A stretch of DNA of 64,000 nucleotides, from contig NZ_JBHUDY010000002.1 of the NCBI RefSeq assembly GCF_042678385.1, positions 1 to 64,000 of the forward strand, in the 5' to 3' direction. The notes beneath the pieces are model-generated. The model had not been told where the DNA came from and searched no databases. It was given only the letters and a program-made list of their open reading frames with translations. The stretch comes from Sphingomonas_B tabacisoli. GTDB lineage: Bacteria > Pseudomonadota > Alphaproteobacteria > Sphingomonadales > Sphingomonadaceae. Positions 16,546-25,142 of the stretch are shown here, in pieces. The first letter of the stretch is position 1. Each line of letters opens with the position of its first letter. Made by a program: the position numbers and the translations under genes.

Positions 16546-17958
16546 TTACGAGCTGTAGTACATATCGAACTCGACCGGGCTCGGCGTCATTTCCCAGCGG
16601 GCGACTTCCTCGCGCTTGAGTTCGATATAGGCCTCGACCTGCTCGCGGTTGAACACGTCGCCCTTCAGCAGGAAGTCCATATCGGCTTCCAGCGCGTCGA
16701 GCGCTTCACGCAGCGAACCGCACACCGTCGGCACGTTGGCGAGTTCGGCGGGCGGCAGGTCGTAGAGGTTCTTGTCCATCGCCTCGCCCGGATGAATGCG
16801 GTTCTGGATGCCGTCGAGGCCGGCCATCAGCAGCGCCGCATAGGCGAGATACGGGTTGGCGAGCGCGTCCGGGAAGCGGAACTCGACGCGCTTCGCCTTG
16901 CTGCCCGCGCCATACGGGATGCGGCACGAGGCGGAGCGGTTGCGGCTCGAATAAGCGAGCAGCACCGGCGCTTCGTAGCCCGGCACCAGCCGCTTGTAGC
17001 TGTTGGTGGTCGGGTTGGTGAAGGCGTTGAGCGCGCGGGCGTGCTTGATGACGCCGCCGATATAATAGAGGCACATGTCGCTGAGGCCCGCATAGCCGTT
17101 GCCGGCGAACAGCGGCTTGCCGCCTTCCCAGATCGACATATGGGTGTGCATGCCCGAGCCGTTATCTTCCTTGATCGGCTTCGGCATGAAGGTCGCGGTC
17201 TTGCCATAGGCGTGCGCGACCTGGTGCACGACGTATTTGTAGATCTGCATGCGGTCGGCGGTCTCGACCAGCGTGCCGAAGGTCAGGCCGAGCTCGTGCT
17301 GCGCGGCGGCGACTTCGTGGTGATGCTTGTCGCAGGGCAGGCCCATTTCGAGCATGGTCGAGACCATCTCGCCACGGATGTCGACGGCGGAGTCGACCGG
17401 CGCGACCGGGAAATAGCCGCCCTTGGCGCGCGGCCGGTGGGCGAGGTTGCCGACTTCATATTCGCGGCCGGTGTTGGTCGGCAACTCGATATCGTCGAGC
17501 TTGTAATAGCTGGTCGAGTAGCTGTTCTCGAACCGCACGTCGTCGAACATGAAGAACTCGGCCTCGGGCCCGACATAGACGGTGTCGCCGATGCCGGTGT
17601 TCTTCAGATACGCCTCGGCGCGCTTGGCGGTCGAACGCGGGTCGCGGGTGTAGAGCTCGCCGGTCGAGGGCTCGACGATGTCGCAAAACAGGATCAGCAT
17701 CGGCGTCGCGCTGAACGGATCGACATAGGCCGCGTCCAGGTCCGGCTTCAGGATCATGTCGGACTCGTTGATCGCCTTCCAACCGGCGATCGACGAACCG
17801 TCGAACATCAGGCCGTCGGTCAGCTCGTCCTCTCCAAGGACGCTGGAGACCATCGAGAGGTGCTGCCATTTGCCCTTGGGATCAGTGAAGCGGAGATCGA
17901 CCCATTCGATCTCCTCGTCCTTGATGCGCTTCAGAATGTCGGCGGCAGTGGCAGTCAT
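16546..17958 (-). CDS. glnA: Type I glutamine synthetase
   Basis: A 470-residue enzyme that makes glutamine from glutamate, ammonia and ATP. The N-terminal beta-grasp domain contains EWVDLRFTDPKGKWQH and the DGSSIAGW loop; metal and substrate residues lie in EAEFFMFD and VAAAQHELGLTFGT; the ATP loop is KPIKEDNGSGMHTHMS, and NRSASCRIP carries the active-site arginines. The tyrosine in KNLYDLP (near 397) is the adenylylation site of this class, so activity should be tuned by GlnE. It lies downstream of glnB on the same strand, the usual alphaproteobacterial order. Confidence 0.98.
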   Translation of the reverse strand: MTATAADILKRIKDEEIEWVDLRFTDPKGKWQHLSMVSSVLGEDELTDGLMFDGSSIAGWKAINESDMILKPDLDAAYVDPFSATPMLILFCDIVEPSTGELYTRDPRSTAKRAEAYLKNTGIGDTVYVGPEAEFFMFDDVRFENSYSTSYYKLDDIELPTNTGREYEVGNLAHRPRAKGGYFPVAPVDSAVDIRGEMVSTMLEMGLPCDKHHHEVAAAQHELGLTFGTLVETADRMQIYKYVVHQVAHAYGKTATFMPKPIKEDNGSGMHTHMSIWEGGKPLFAGNGYAGLSDMCLYYIGGVIKHARALNAFTNPTTNSYKRLVPGYEAPVLLAYSSRNRSASCRIPYGAGSKAKRVEFRFPDALANPYLAYAALLMAGLDGIQNRIHPGEAMDKNLYDLPPAELANVPTVCGSLREALDALEADMDFLLKGDVFNREQVEAYIELKREEVARWEMTPSPVEFDMYYSS

Positions 17959-17975
17959 TGGTGTCTCCGTCTGTT

Positions 17976-18072
17976 CCCCTCCCGCTTGCGGGAGGGGTTA
18001 GGGGTGGGCAATCACATCACTCAGGAGCAGTCGAACAGGCCCACCCCCGGCCCCTCCCGCAAGCGGGAGGGG
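17976..18072. repeat. Family B intergenic palindrome between glnB and glnA
   Basis: Both ends are near-perfect 22-base palindromes (CCCCTCCCGC-TT-GCGGGAGGGG and its mate with AA), and together they form a longer inverted repeat extended by GGGGTGGGC / GCCCACCCC around a central spacer. It sits within the glnB-glnA transcription unit, where it could attenuate or protect the message. Confidence 0.85.
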
Positions 18073-18078
18073 AGAAAA

Positions 18079-18417
18079 TCACAAAGCGTCGGCGTCGCGT
18101 TCGCCGGTGCGGATGCGAACCGCGGTTTCGACCGGCAGCACGAAAATCTTGCCGTCGCCGATGCGGCCGGTCTGGGCGGCGGATGCGATCGCCTCGACCA
18201 CCCGGTCGGCCAGCGAATCGTCGACCACGACTTCCAGCTTCACTTTGGGCAGGAAGTCGACGACATATTCGGCGCCGCGATACAGTTCGGTATGGCCTTT
18301 CTGGCGGCCGAAACCCTTCGCCTCCGTGACGGTGATGCCGGAGACCCCGACGTCGTGAAGGGCCTCCTTCACTTCGTCCAACTTGAACGGCTTGATGATC
18401 GCTTCGACCTTCTTCAC
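18079..18417 (-). CDS. glnB: Nitrogen regulatory protein PII
   Basis: A 112-residue trimeric signal protein reporting 2-oxoglutarate, ATP and glutamine status. The T-loop reads GHTELYRGAEYVVDF, with Tyr51 as the uridylylation site; the B-loop is in ASAAQTGRIGDGKIFV, and the C-terminal VRIRTGERDADAL matches GlnB. It lacks the membrane-transport association expected of GlnK: no amtB is adjacent, and glnA lies downstream. A promoter with a -10 TATGAT and a perfect palindrome at the expected start site lie upstream. Confidence 0.97.
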   Translation of the reverse strand: MKKVEAIIKPFKLDEVKEALHDVGVSGITVTEAKGFGRQKGHTELYRGAEYVVDFLPKVKLEVVVDDSLADRVVEAIASAAQTGRIGDGKIFVLPVETAVRIRTGERDADAL

Positions 18418-18432
18418 CCGGAGCCCCGCTTA

Positions 18433-18447
18433 TTGTGCGCTGCACAA
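18433..18447 (-). promoter_or_regulatory. Palindrome TTGTGC-N3-GCACAA at the glnB promoter
   Basis: A perfect 15-base inverted repeat directly abuts the predicted -10 box of glnB on its downstream side, so it would cover the transcription start. The half-site order (GTGC then GCAC) is the reverse of the NtrC consensus (GCAC then GTGC), so NtrC is not an obvious binder. Confidence 0.5.
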
Positions 18448-18477
18448 ATCATAGCCGCGCCTTGTCACGAGTCGCAA
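18448..18477 (-). promoter_or_regulatory. Sigma-70-type promoter for glnB
   Basis: On the reverse strand TTGCGA (18477-18472) and TATGAT (18453-18448) are separated by 18 bases, a good housekeeping promoter about 30 bases upstream of the glnB start. No clear sigma-54 GG-N10-GC element was seen. Confidence 0.55.
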
Positions 18478-18607
18478 GCGGCGTTTATTCGATCTGTAAT
18501 ATTGTTGCAGCCGCTCAGTGACGGAGTGGTGGAATTCGCGGGCGCGATGCGGGCAACCCGATCGCGAACCGATTGTTTGCATTGGGATTTCGCTGCTGGA
18601 ACGATTG

Positions 18608-19999
18608 ATGCGCCTGGTTCGCCTTGCCACTGAGGATGATTTCGACGGCTGGCGCGCCGCGGCGCGGGCGCTCGCCCTCGCCGGAATCGCGGCGGATCAA
18701 GTGGTGTGGCAAGTGGGCGAGCAGGCGGCCGACCTGTTCGGCGAGGAGCCGATTGCGCCGGCGGAGGCCAGCGCATTTTCGGTGCCGCGGCCGTTCGTGG
18801 AGCTGGCGCAGACCGCGATCGCTCATTCCGATCCGGAGCGGTTCGGACTGCTCTACCGCATGCTGCTGCGGCTGTTGGCCGAGCCGCGGCTGATCGACGA
18901 CCATGCCGACCCGCTGCTGCGGCGGCTGGAGGAAATGGCGAAGTCGGTCCGGCGCGACATCCACAAGATGCGCGCCTTCCTGCGCTTCCGCGAGGTGGCG
19001 ACGGAGGAAGGCCCGCGCTTCGTCGCCTGGTTCGAGCCCGAGCATCATATCGTGCGGCTGAACGCCGGCTTCTTCGTCCGCCGCTTCGCCGCGATGCGCT
19101 GGTCGATCCTGACGCCGGAGCTGTCGGTGCACTGGGACGGCGAGGCGCTTACCGAAGGACCGGGCGCGACCAAGGCCGATGCGCCTGAAGGCGATCCGAT
19201 CGAGGACGTATGGGGCGCCTACTACGCCTCGATCTTCAATCCGGCCCGGCTGAAGGTCGGCACGATGCTGAAGGAGATGCCGCGCAAATATTGGAAAAAC
19301 ATGCCCGAGACTGCGTTGGTCCCCAAGCTCATTGCAGGGGCGCAGGCCCGGGAGGCTGGCATGGTTGCGGCATCGCGTGCGGAGATCGGCGGCAATGCCC
19401 GCGTCGCTTGGGAGTCGCTGCGCGAGGAAGCGGCAGGCTGCACGCGCTGCCATCTTTACAAGCACGCGACGCAGACGGTGTTCGGCGAAGGCAGGGTGTC
19501 GGCCAGGCTGATGCTGGTCGGCGAGCAGCCGGGCGATCAGGAGGATCTGGCGGGGAAGCCGTTCGTCGGGCCGGCGGGGCAAGTGCTGGATCAGGCGCTC
19601 GCCGAGGCGGGCGTGGATCGCGCGACCGCCTATGTCACCAACGCCGTGAAGCATTTCAAGTTCGAGCAGCGCGGCAAGCGCCGCATCCATTCCAAGCCCG
19701 ACGGCGGCGAGATCGATGCCTGCCGCTGGTGGATCGATCAGGAGCGGATGCTGATCCGCCCGCCGGTGACGGTCGCGCTCGGCGCCACCGCGGCGCGGTC
19801 GCTGCTGCACAAGGTCGTGACGATCTCCGGCACGCGCGGTCGTCCGCTAAAGCTGGAGGACGGCGGCGAATGCTGGGTGACGATCCACCCGAGCTATCTG
19901 CTGCGCCTGCAGGACAAGGCCGACAAGGAACGCGAATATGCGCAGTTCGTCGAGGATCTGCGCCGCGCGAACGAACGCGTCGCGGCGCTTGCGGCATGA
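18608..19999 (+). CDS. DUF4130-UdgX fusion: uracil-DNA binding/glycosylase protein
   Basis: A 463-residue two-domain protein. Residues about 1-235 form the DUF4130 (TIGR03915-like) module ('FGLLYRMLLRLL', 'VRRDIHKMRAFLRFRE', 'NPARLKVGTMLKEMPRKYWK'). Residues about 250-460 are a family 4-like UDG domain with GEQPGDQED at 305-313, the UdgX loop KRRIHSKP at 357-364 and HPSYLLR at 427-433. In UdgX, the histidine of KRRIH (here His361) forms a covalent bond with the sugar after uracil removal. Cysteines 278, 281, 372 and 423 fit the [4Fe-4S] cluster. The radical-SAM partner often seen beside this gene is absent here. Confidence 0.92.
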   Translation: MRLVRLATEDDFDGWRAAARALALAGIAADQVVWQVGEQAADLFGEEPIAPAEASAFSVPRPFVELAQTAIAHSDPERFGLLYRMLLRLLAEPRLIDDHADPLLRRLEEMAKSVRRDIHKMRAFLRFREVATEEGPRFVAWFEPEHHIVRLNAGFFVRRFAAMRWSILTPELSVHWDGEALTEGPGATKADAPEGDPIEDVWGAYYASIFNPARLKVGTMLKEMPRKYWKNMPETALVPKLIAGAQAREAGMVAASRAEIGGNARVAWESLREEAAGCTRCHLYKHATQTVFGEGRVSARLMLVGEQPGDQEDLAGKPFVGPAGQVLDQALAEAGVDRATAYVTNAVKHFKFEQRGKRRIHSKPDGGEIDACRWWIDQERMLIRPPVTVALGATAARSLLHKVVTISGTRGRPLKLEDGGECWVTIHPSYLLRLQDKADKEREYAQFVEDLRRANERVAALAA

Positions 20000-20024
20000 C
20001 GGGCCTCGCGGCTAAGGCGCGCGC

Positions 20025-20291
20025 ATGACTGACACCCCTCCCGACCGCCTTTCCAACGATCCGCGCTCGCCGCATTATGACGCCGATGTCCTCGGCCGCG
20101 GCATCGGCATCCGCTTCAAGGGCAACGAGCGCACCGACGTCGAGGAATATTCGGTGTCCGAAAACTGGGTGCGCGTGGCACTCGGCAAGAAAGTCGACCG
20201 CCACGGCCGGCCGCTCACGATCAAGCTGACCGGACCGGTCGAGCCCTATTACCTGACCCCGGCCCAAGGCGAGGAAAGCGACGCCGGCTAG
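20025..20291 (+). CDS. DUF3297 family protein
   Basis: An 88-residue soluble protein matching DUF3297 along its length: 'PDRLSNDPRSPHYD', 'GRGIGIRFKGNERTDVEEY', 'ENWVRVALGKKVDRHGRPL' and 'KLTGPVEPYY'. The family is widespread in proteobacteria and its function is unknown. It lies 25 bases after the UdgX gene on the same strand and may be transcribed with it. No cofactor motif or membrane segment is visible. Confidence 0.88.
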   Translation: MTDTPPDRLSNDPRSPHYDADVLGRGIGIRFKGNERTDVEEYSVSENWVRVALGKKVDRHGRPLTIKLTGPVEPYYLTPAQGEESDAG

Positions 20292-20323
20292 GAACTCGCA
20301 CCGGTTCCACGCGTCTGCCGGGC

Positions 20324-20932
20324 ATGGCTTTGACGGCGATCGCGCTCAACTGCACTCTCAAGACCGAGGGTGAATCGTCCACCGACAAGATGATTGGGCT
20401 GATCGCCGGCGAACTGGCAAAGCACGACGTGCGGCTGACCGAAACCATCCGCGTCGCCGCGCACGACGTGAAACCCGGCGTCACATCGGACGAAGGGCCA
20501 GGCGACGCCTGGCCTGTTATCCGCGCCAAACTCCTTGCCGCCGATATCCTGATCCTCGGTACGCCGGTCTGGCTCGGCCAGATGTCGAGCGTCGCCAAGC
20601 GCGTGGTCGAGCGGATGGACGCCTTCCTGAGCGAAACCGACGCGCAGGGCCGCACGCCGGTTTACGGCAAGGTCGCGCTTGCGGGCATCGTCGGCAATGA
20701 GGACGGCGCGCACCACATCGCCGCGACATTGTTCCAGGCGCTGAACGACGTCGGCTTCACCGTGCCGGCGGCTGCCGCGACCTATTGGGTCGGCGAAGCG
20801 ATGGGCAAGGTGGACTTCAAGGATCTGCCGCAAGTGCCCGAGAAGATCGCTGCAACGGCGAAGGCGGCGGCCTCGAACGCCGCACACCTTGCCCGCCTTC
20901 TATCAGGTCAGCCCTATCCGGGCACGACCTGA
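20324..20932 (+). CDS. Flavodoxin-like / NADPH-dependent FMN reductase family protein
   Basis: A 202-residue protein with a flavodoxin-type alpha/beta fold. The phosphate-binding region is near LNCTLKTEGESSTDKMI (8-24), and the flavin-site loop is LILGTPVWLGQMSSVAKRVVERMD, as in NAD(P)H-dependent oxidoreductases and multimeric flavodoxin WrbA relatives. It probably reduces quinones or other small electrophiles with FMN. It is in line with UdgX and DUF3297 and overlaps the next, convergent gene by 19 bases. Confidence 0.82.
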   Translation: MALTAIALNCTLKTEGESSTDKMIGLIAGELAKHDVRLTETIRVAAHDVKPGVTSDEGPGDAWPVIRAKLLAADILILGTPVWLGQMSSVAKRVVERMDAFLSETDAQGRTPVYGKVALAGIVGNEDGAHHIAATLFQALNDVGFTVPAAAATYWVGEAMGKVDFKDLPQVPEKIAATAKAAASNAAHLARLLSGQPYPGTT

Positions 20933-22095
20933 GGACGGCTCTTCCGCACTGCCCATCCGGCAAGCGCGAAGCCGGCGACCATCATTGCCCAGGCGGCCGG
21001 TTCCGGAATCGCGTTCAATCGTCCGAACAGGCCGTGCATTTCGTCGCCGATGCCGGCGGTGAAATACAGCGCGTTGGGGTCGACGCCTGCACCGCCCGTG
21101 CGGAAGGCGAGGCTCCAGAGATACGGCATCTTGAACGGGTCGCCGCCGGGCCCGTTCAGCATGCCGAGATAAGTGCCGTCGCTTTCGCGGAAGGCGTTGA
21201 TGAAGCCGTCATCCTCGGCGAAGTTGCCGACCAGGATCGCGTTGCCGAACACGCCGAAACTGGCCGGCGCCCTCGCCACTCCCCAGGGCGAGAGCAGATT
21301 GCCGCCGGTTGCGAACCGCCGAACGAAGGTGCCGTCGGTGTTGAACACATCGACGACGCCGGTGCCCAGCGGCGCTTCGTCGGCGTCCTGGGGCGGCGCG
21401 TAGGTGACATAGAGCTGGCCGCCGATATTGGCGACGTTGAACGGCGCCAGGCCCGCCGGCAGGGTCGGATCGGTGAAGGACCCCGCCAGCGACGTCAGCA
21501 TGAAGCCGCTGTTGAACACGTCGATGCGGTTCTGGGCCACGTTCGCGGCGTAGAGGAAATTCTGCCCGCCGCTATTGCCCAGCGCGAGGCCGGTATAGAC
21601 CGCGCCGGGCGTGAGCACCGCGTTTGCGGCCGTGGTGCCAAGGCCATTGTTCCAGCCCTGGATAGCGCCGTTCAGGTTGGCGAACAGGAAGGTCGCCTTC
21701 GCGCCATCCGCCGCCAGCACGAAATCATTGGTGGTCGAGTTGAACACCTGGCCCGTAGGCCCATTCGGTCCGCCGGGGAAGGAGGGCATGGTAACGGTCA
21801 GGCCCTGCTTGGCGCCCGCGCCATTGTAGAGCGTGGCGTTGCCTGCACCCTGGTTCGACACCCAGAACGGGCTGGTCGCGGAAAAGGACGTGCCCCAGGG
21901 ATTGATCAGGCTGGCATCGACCGTCGCAGCCGGCGCGAAGCCCTGGCTGGCGAGGAATGCCGCATCGTCGGTGACCAGATTGGTCTGGGCCACCCGCTGC
22001 GACGCGGACCAGGCGACGGAGGAGCAGAGGAGCGAAAACGCTGAGGCTGTGCCGAACAGAACGGCGCGGCACGGTGCAAGGCGATGCACGTGCAT
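20914..22095 (-). CDS. TIGR03118-family protein with PEPxxWA-CTERM signal
   Basis: A 393-residue secreted protein. After a signal peptide (residues about 10-31, ending near WSAS), the body matches the TIGR03118 family: 'QTNLVTDDAAFLA', 'LINPWGTSFSATSPFWVSNQGAGNATLYN', 'NGAIQGWN', 'YTGLALG', 'NLLSPWGVARAP' and 'LWSLAFR'. This is probably a beta-propeller. The C-terminus IPEPAAWAMMVAGFALAGW plus a basic tail is the exosortase signal. The ATG at 22095 follows AAAGGAGGG. The function of the family is not known; surface or matrix attachment is likely. Confidence 0.88.
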   Translation of the reverse strand: MHVHRLAPCRAVLFGTASAFSLLCSSVAWSASQRVAQTNLVTDDAAFLASQGFAPAATVDASLINPWGTSFSATSPFWVSNQGAGNATLYNGAGAKQGLTVTMPSFPGGPNGPTGQVFNSTTNDFVLAADGAKATFLFANLNGAIQGWNNGLGTTAANAVLTPGAVYTGLALGNSGGQNFLYAANVAQNRIDVFNSGFMLTSLAGSFTDPTLPAGLAPFNVANIGGQLYVTYAPPQDADEAPLGTGVVDVFNTDGTFVRRFATGGNLLSPWGVARAPASFGVFGNAILVGNFAEDDGFINAFRESDGTYLGMLNGPGGDPFKMPYLWSLAFRTGGAGVDPNALYFTAGIGDEMHGLFGRLNAIPEPAAWAMMVAGFALAGWAVRKSRPQVVPG

Positions 22096-22194
22096 TGGGA
22101 CCCTCCTTTGGGCGCCCGGCGATAGTCAGCGACGCGCCGGGCGAGTCGCGCCCCCGCGTGTGACTTCATATCATTTTGGAGCCGTTACGGCCAC

Positions 22195-24318
22195 TCAGAA
22201 GATGCCGAGGAACTTCTTCCGCTGCTTGTGCTTCGCCTCGGGCGAGCGGTTGCCGCTTTCCGATTTGGCGGTGGTGCCTTTGCCGACATCGTCGCGCGGT
22301 TCGCCGCCCTTTGTGCGCTGGGCCATGGCCGTCGCGCCGGAAAGGACCGGGCCGCATGCCGCGGACTTGGCATCTCCAATGTCGACAAAGGCGAGGATCG
22401 CCGCCAGCGGCGACACGACCGCGCCGAGCCCGACCGCCGCCCCACCGCGCGCGATCAACTGCGGGCTGATCACGTCGATGCTCGGCTTGGCGAAATAGCC
22501 GCCGACGCCGATCGGGCTTTGCGCCGAGAACAGGCTGAAGCGCTTGCCGTCGGCGCGGACGCGCAGGTCGAGCGCCTCGTTCTTGAAGCTGAACCCGCCG
22601 CGGCCGAGGATAACGTTCTTTTTGGTGTCGATCAGGATCGGATCGGCGGCGGCGATGCCGTTGCGCACGGTGAAGGCGATCAGTCCGCAATTGATCTGCA
22701 CCGGCTCTTTCAGCTCGCCTTTCCACATCTTCCAGACGAACGTCCCGATATCGAGCTCCGAAAGCTGCACGTTGCGCGCCCAGAGCGAGCCTTGCGGCAT
22801 GATCACGGCGATGCGGCCGTTCGAATTGCCGAGCCATTTGCGCACGCTGTCGCCCGGTCCGGCGAGCTGGACGCGTGCCTTCAGCGTGCCGGTCGTCCCG
22901 GCTTCCTCGACGCCGAAGCCTTTCAGCAGCCGGCCCATCGGCGTCGGCGAAAGGCGCAAGTCGAGATCGGTGAAGACCGGATTGCGGCGCGCATTGATCG
23001 AGATGTCCGACGAGACATGGCCGCGGTCTAGGTCGAAGGTCAGCGGCGACAGCTTCAACAGGCTGTGATCGAGACTGAGCGTCAGGTCGATGTTCGAAAC
23101 CGGCCATTTGTCACCGGCGACGCGCTTGACCGTCCAGTGGACGTCGGCATCGAATCGGCGGATCGCGTCGACGCGGAGCGGAGCGTCGGGAAGTAGGCGC
23201 GGCGCCCCGCCTTCGGTCTGCACGATCTTGCCGCCCGTCGCGTCGAGACGTTCCGGATTGTAGCCGATGAACGGCCCGGCATCGATGACGTCGAGCGAGT
23301 TCGTCGCGAGATTGGCGTCGAGCTTAATCCGGTTCGTCGGCATCGCGACGGTCAGCCGCCCGGCGAGATCGCTGTTGCCGAAGCGGCCGCGCAGCCGCTC
23401 GAACTTCCAGATGCCGTCGTTCTTGGTGAGGACCGCGCGCAGATTGTAGGCGCGCGTTTCCGGCACGGCGACGCCGATGAACTCGAACAGATTGGCGAGA
23501 TTGTAGCCGTGGACGCGGAAGTCGAGCGGCGCGCCCTCGATCCGCGTCGCGCCGGGCAGCGTGCCCGAGACGTCGAGCACCGTGCGTGCAGCCTCGGCGT
23601 GCATGCGGAACTGGTTGCGGCCCCCGGTCACCGTCTCGTTCGGCGACATCAGATTGCCGGAAAGCTTGAACGGCCGGTCGCGAAGCGTGCCGTTGCCCGA
23701 AAAGCGGATGTCCGAGGCGAAGCGCGTGTCCTGCGCCCGGACGGTGTCGATACCCAGATTCGCCGTCAGCCGCAGCCGCGGATCGGAATAATGGATGCGG
23801 GTGCCCTGGATCAGCGCCTCGCGGATGTCGGGCAGCTCGAGCGGCTTGGCCGACGGCTTGCCCATCGTCCAGGTGTTCTGCTTGCCGTCCGGGCTCCAGG
23901 CGAGATCGACATCGCCGTTCAGCAGCATCAGCCAGTCGATGCGGCGCTTGCCGAAGATCAGCGGGATCGATTCGATGTTGCTGTCGATCAGTTTGGACTT
24001 GAGGAAATAGGGCTGCTTCGCCCATTTCGGATTGGTGATCGTCAGCCCCTCGGCGAGGAACTTAATGTCGATCGGGTTGAAATAGAGCTGGAAATCGCCG
24101 GCCACACGCACGTCGCGCTCGGCCGAGCGGCTGGCGTAACGCTCGAACATGTGCTTCAGGAACCGGCCCTTGGTCACGTACAGCACGGTCCAGGCGAGCA
24201 GGATCAGCCCGACGATCGTGGCGACGAGCGCAAGCAGGCTCGCCACCGCCGTCGTTGCCGGATCGCGGTGGATCGGGCGTGCGTCCTCGAACGCGCCGGG
24301 CCGGGCCATCTCGTTCAT
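22195..24318 (-). CDS. AsmA family protein
   Basis: A 707-residue envelope protein with one N-terminal membrane segment (about residues 25-50, VASLLALVATIVGLILLAWTVL) and a long periplasmic part rich in beta strands. The start of the periplasmic part ('VAGDFQLYFNPIDIKFLAEGLTITNP') and the 'ISINARRNPVFTDLDLRLSP' region fit the AsmA/DUF748 group. The C-terminal 'VGLGAVVSPLAAILAFVDIG..KSAACG' matches AsmA tails. AsmA relatives form long lipid-transfer grooves between the membranes. I start at the ATG at 24318; a TTG at 24330 sits too close to its GGGG. Confidence 0.88.
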   Translation of the reverse strand: MNEMARPGAFEDARPIHRDPATTAVASLLALVATIVGLILLAWTVLYVTKGRFLKHMFERYASRSAERDVRVAGDFQLYFNPIDIKFLAEGLTITNPKWAKQPYFLKSKLIDSNIESIPLIFGKRRIDWLMLLNGDVDLAWSPDGKQNTWTMGKPSAKPLELPDIREALIQGTRIHYSDPRLRLTANLGIDTVRAQDTRFASDIRFSGNGTLRDRPFKLSGNLMSPNETVTGGRNQFRMHAEAARTVLDVSGTLPGATRIEGAPLDFRVHGYNLANLFEFIGVAVPETRAYNLRAVLTKNDGIWKFERLRGRFGNSDLAGRLTVAMPTNRIKLDANLATNSLDVIDAGPFIGYNPERLDATGGKIVQTEGGAPRLLPDAPLRVDAIRRFDADVHWTVKRVAGDKWPVSNIDLTLSLDHSLLKLSPLTFDLDRGHVSSDISINARRNPVFTDLDLRLSPTPMGRLLKGFGVEEAGTTGTLKARVQLAGPGDSVRKWLGNSNGRIAVIMPQGSLWARNVQLSELDIGTFVWKMWKGELKEPVQINCGLIAFTVRNGIAAADPILIDTKKNVILGRGGFSFKNEALDLRVRADGKRFSLFSAQSPIGVGGYFAKPSIDVISPQLIARGGAAVGLGAVVSPLAAILAFVDIGDAKSAACGPVLSGATAMAQRTKGGEPRDDVGKGTTAKSESGNRSPEAKHKQRKKFLGIF

Positions 24319-24466
24319 GACCGGGATCAACCCCTATGCGGCCGGTCTGGTTGCAATTTGCCGGACTCGCCGCTAGGAGCCGCCGCTTCGCGATAAGGAA
24401 GGACTGCCCGGCCAGTGTGGGCTGCCGTGGCCGTCCGTGATCGTCGATAAACTCGAAAGGACGAAA

Positions 24467-24670
24467 ATGCCCAAGCTCAAGACCAAGAGCGGTGTGAAGA
24501 AGCGCTTCACGCTCACCGCCACCGGCAAGCTGAAGCACGGCGTGGCCGGCAAGCGCCACCGCCTGATCAGCCACAACGGCAAATATATCCGCCAGAACCG
24601 CGGCACCTCCGTCCTCTCCGACGCCGATACGGCGACGGTGAAGGCCTGGGCCCCCTACGGCCTGAAGTAA
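24467..24670 (+). CDS. rpmI: 50S ribosomal protein L35
   Basis: A 67-residue very basic protein with the L35 signature 'MPKLKTKSGVKKRFTLTATGK' near the start and 'KHGVAGKRHRLISH' in the middle. It precedes rplT by 12 bases in the standard rpmI-rplT operon. infC, which often heads this operon, is not upstream here; the preceding gene is the divergent AsmA gene. The ATG at 24467 follows GAAAGGACG. Confidence 0.97.
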   Translation: MPKLKTKSGVKKRFTLTATGKLKHGVAGKRHRLISHNGKYIRQNRGTSVLSDADTATVKAWAPYGLK

Positions 24671-24682
24671 GGAGGACCGACA

Positions 24683-25060
24683 ATGGCACGTGTCAAACGC
24701 GGCACCACCACCAAGGCGAAGCATAAGCGCATTCTGGATCAGGCGAAGGGCTATTACGGCCGTCGCAAGAACACGATCCGCATCGCGCGCCAGGCGGTCG
24801 AAAAGGCCGGCCAGTACGCCTATCGCGACCGCAAGGTGAAGAAGCGGAACTTCCGCGCGCTCTGGATCCAGCGCATCAACGCCGCCGTGCGGGCCGAAGG
24901 CCTGACCTATGGCGTGTTCATGCATGGCTTGAAGCTCGCCGGCGTCGAACTGGACCGGAAGGTCCTGGCCGACATCGCGATGCACGAGGGCGAGGCTTTC
25001 TCGGCGATCATCGCCCAGGTGAAGGCCGCGCTTCCCGAAGGCGCCCGCGTCGCGGCGTAA
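24683..25060 (+). CDS. rplT: 50S ribosomal protein L20
   Basis: A 125-residue basic protein binding 23S rRNA early in large-subunit assembly. The family hallmarks are present: 'MARVKRGTTTKAKHKRIL' at the start, 'GYYGRRKNTIRIARQAVEKAGQYAYRDRK' in the long helix, and 'LWIQRINAAVR'. The length is slightly above the usual 118-120 because of an alanine-rich end. A strong terminator follows, so pheST, which commonly lies downstream, is not in this unit. Confidence 0.97.
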   Translation: MARVKRGTTTKAKHKRILDQAKGYYGRRKNTIRIARQAVEKAGQYAYRDRKVKKRNFRALWIQRINAAVRAEGLTYGVFMHGLKLAGVELDRKVLADIAMHEGEAFSAIIAQVKAALPEGARVAA

Positions 25061-25083
25061 GCCCTTCGCAGGATTGAACAGAG

Positions 25084-25123
25084 AACGGGCTCGGGGCGGC
25101 ACGCTCCGGGCCCGTTTTCTTTT
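25084..25123 (+). terminator. Rho-independent terminator of the rpmI-rplT operon
   Basis: AACGGGCTCGGGGC pairs with GCTCCGGGCCCGTT (two G-U pairs) and is followed by TTTTCTTTT. Confidence 0.88.
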
Positions 25124-25142
25124 GCCGCGCGTTTTTGCTCCC

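Noticed and set aside
17976..18072. CRISPR-like repeats
   Set aside because: The palindromes occur in ones, not in regularly spaced arrays with unique spacers, and no cas gene is present.
22195..23188. Minus-strand +1 frame inside the AsmA gene, as a sign of a frameshift
   Set aside because: The 707-residue AsmA frame is continuous from membrane anchor to C-terminal signature, so no frameshift is needed.
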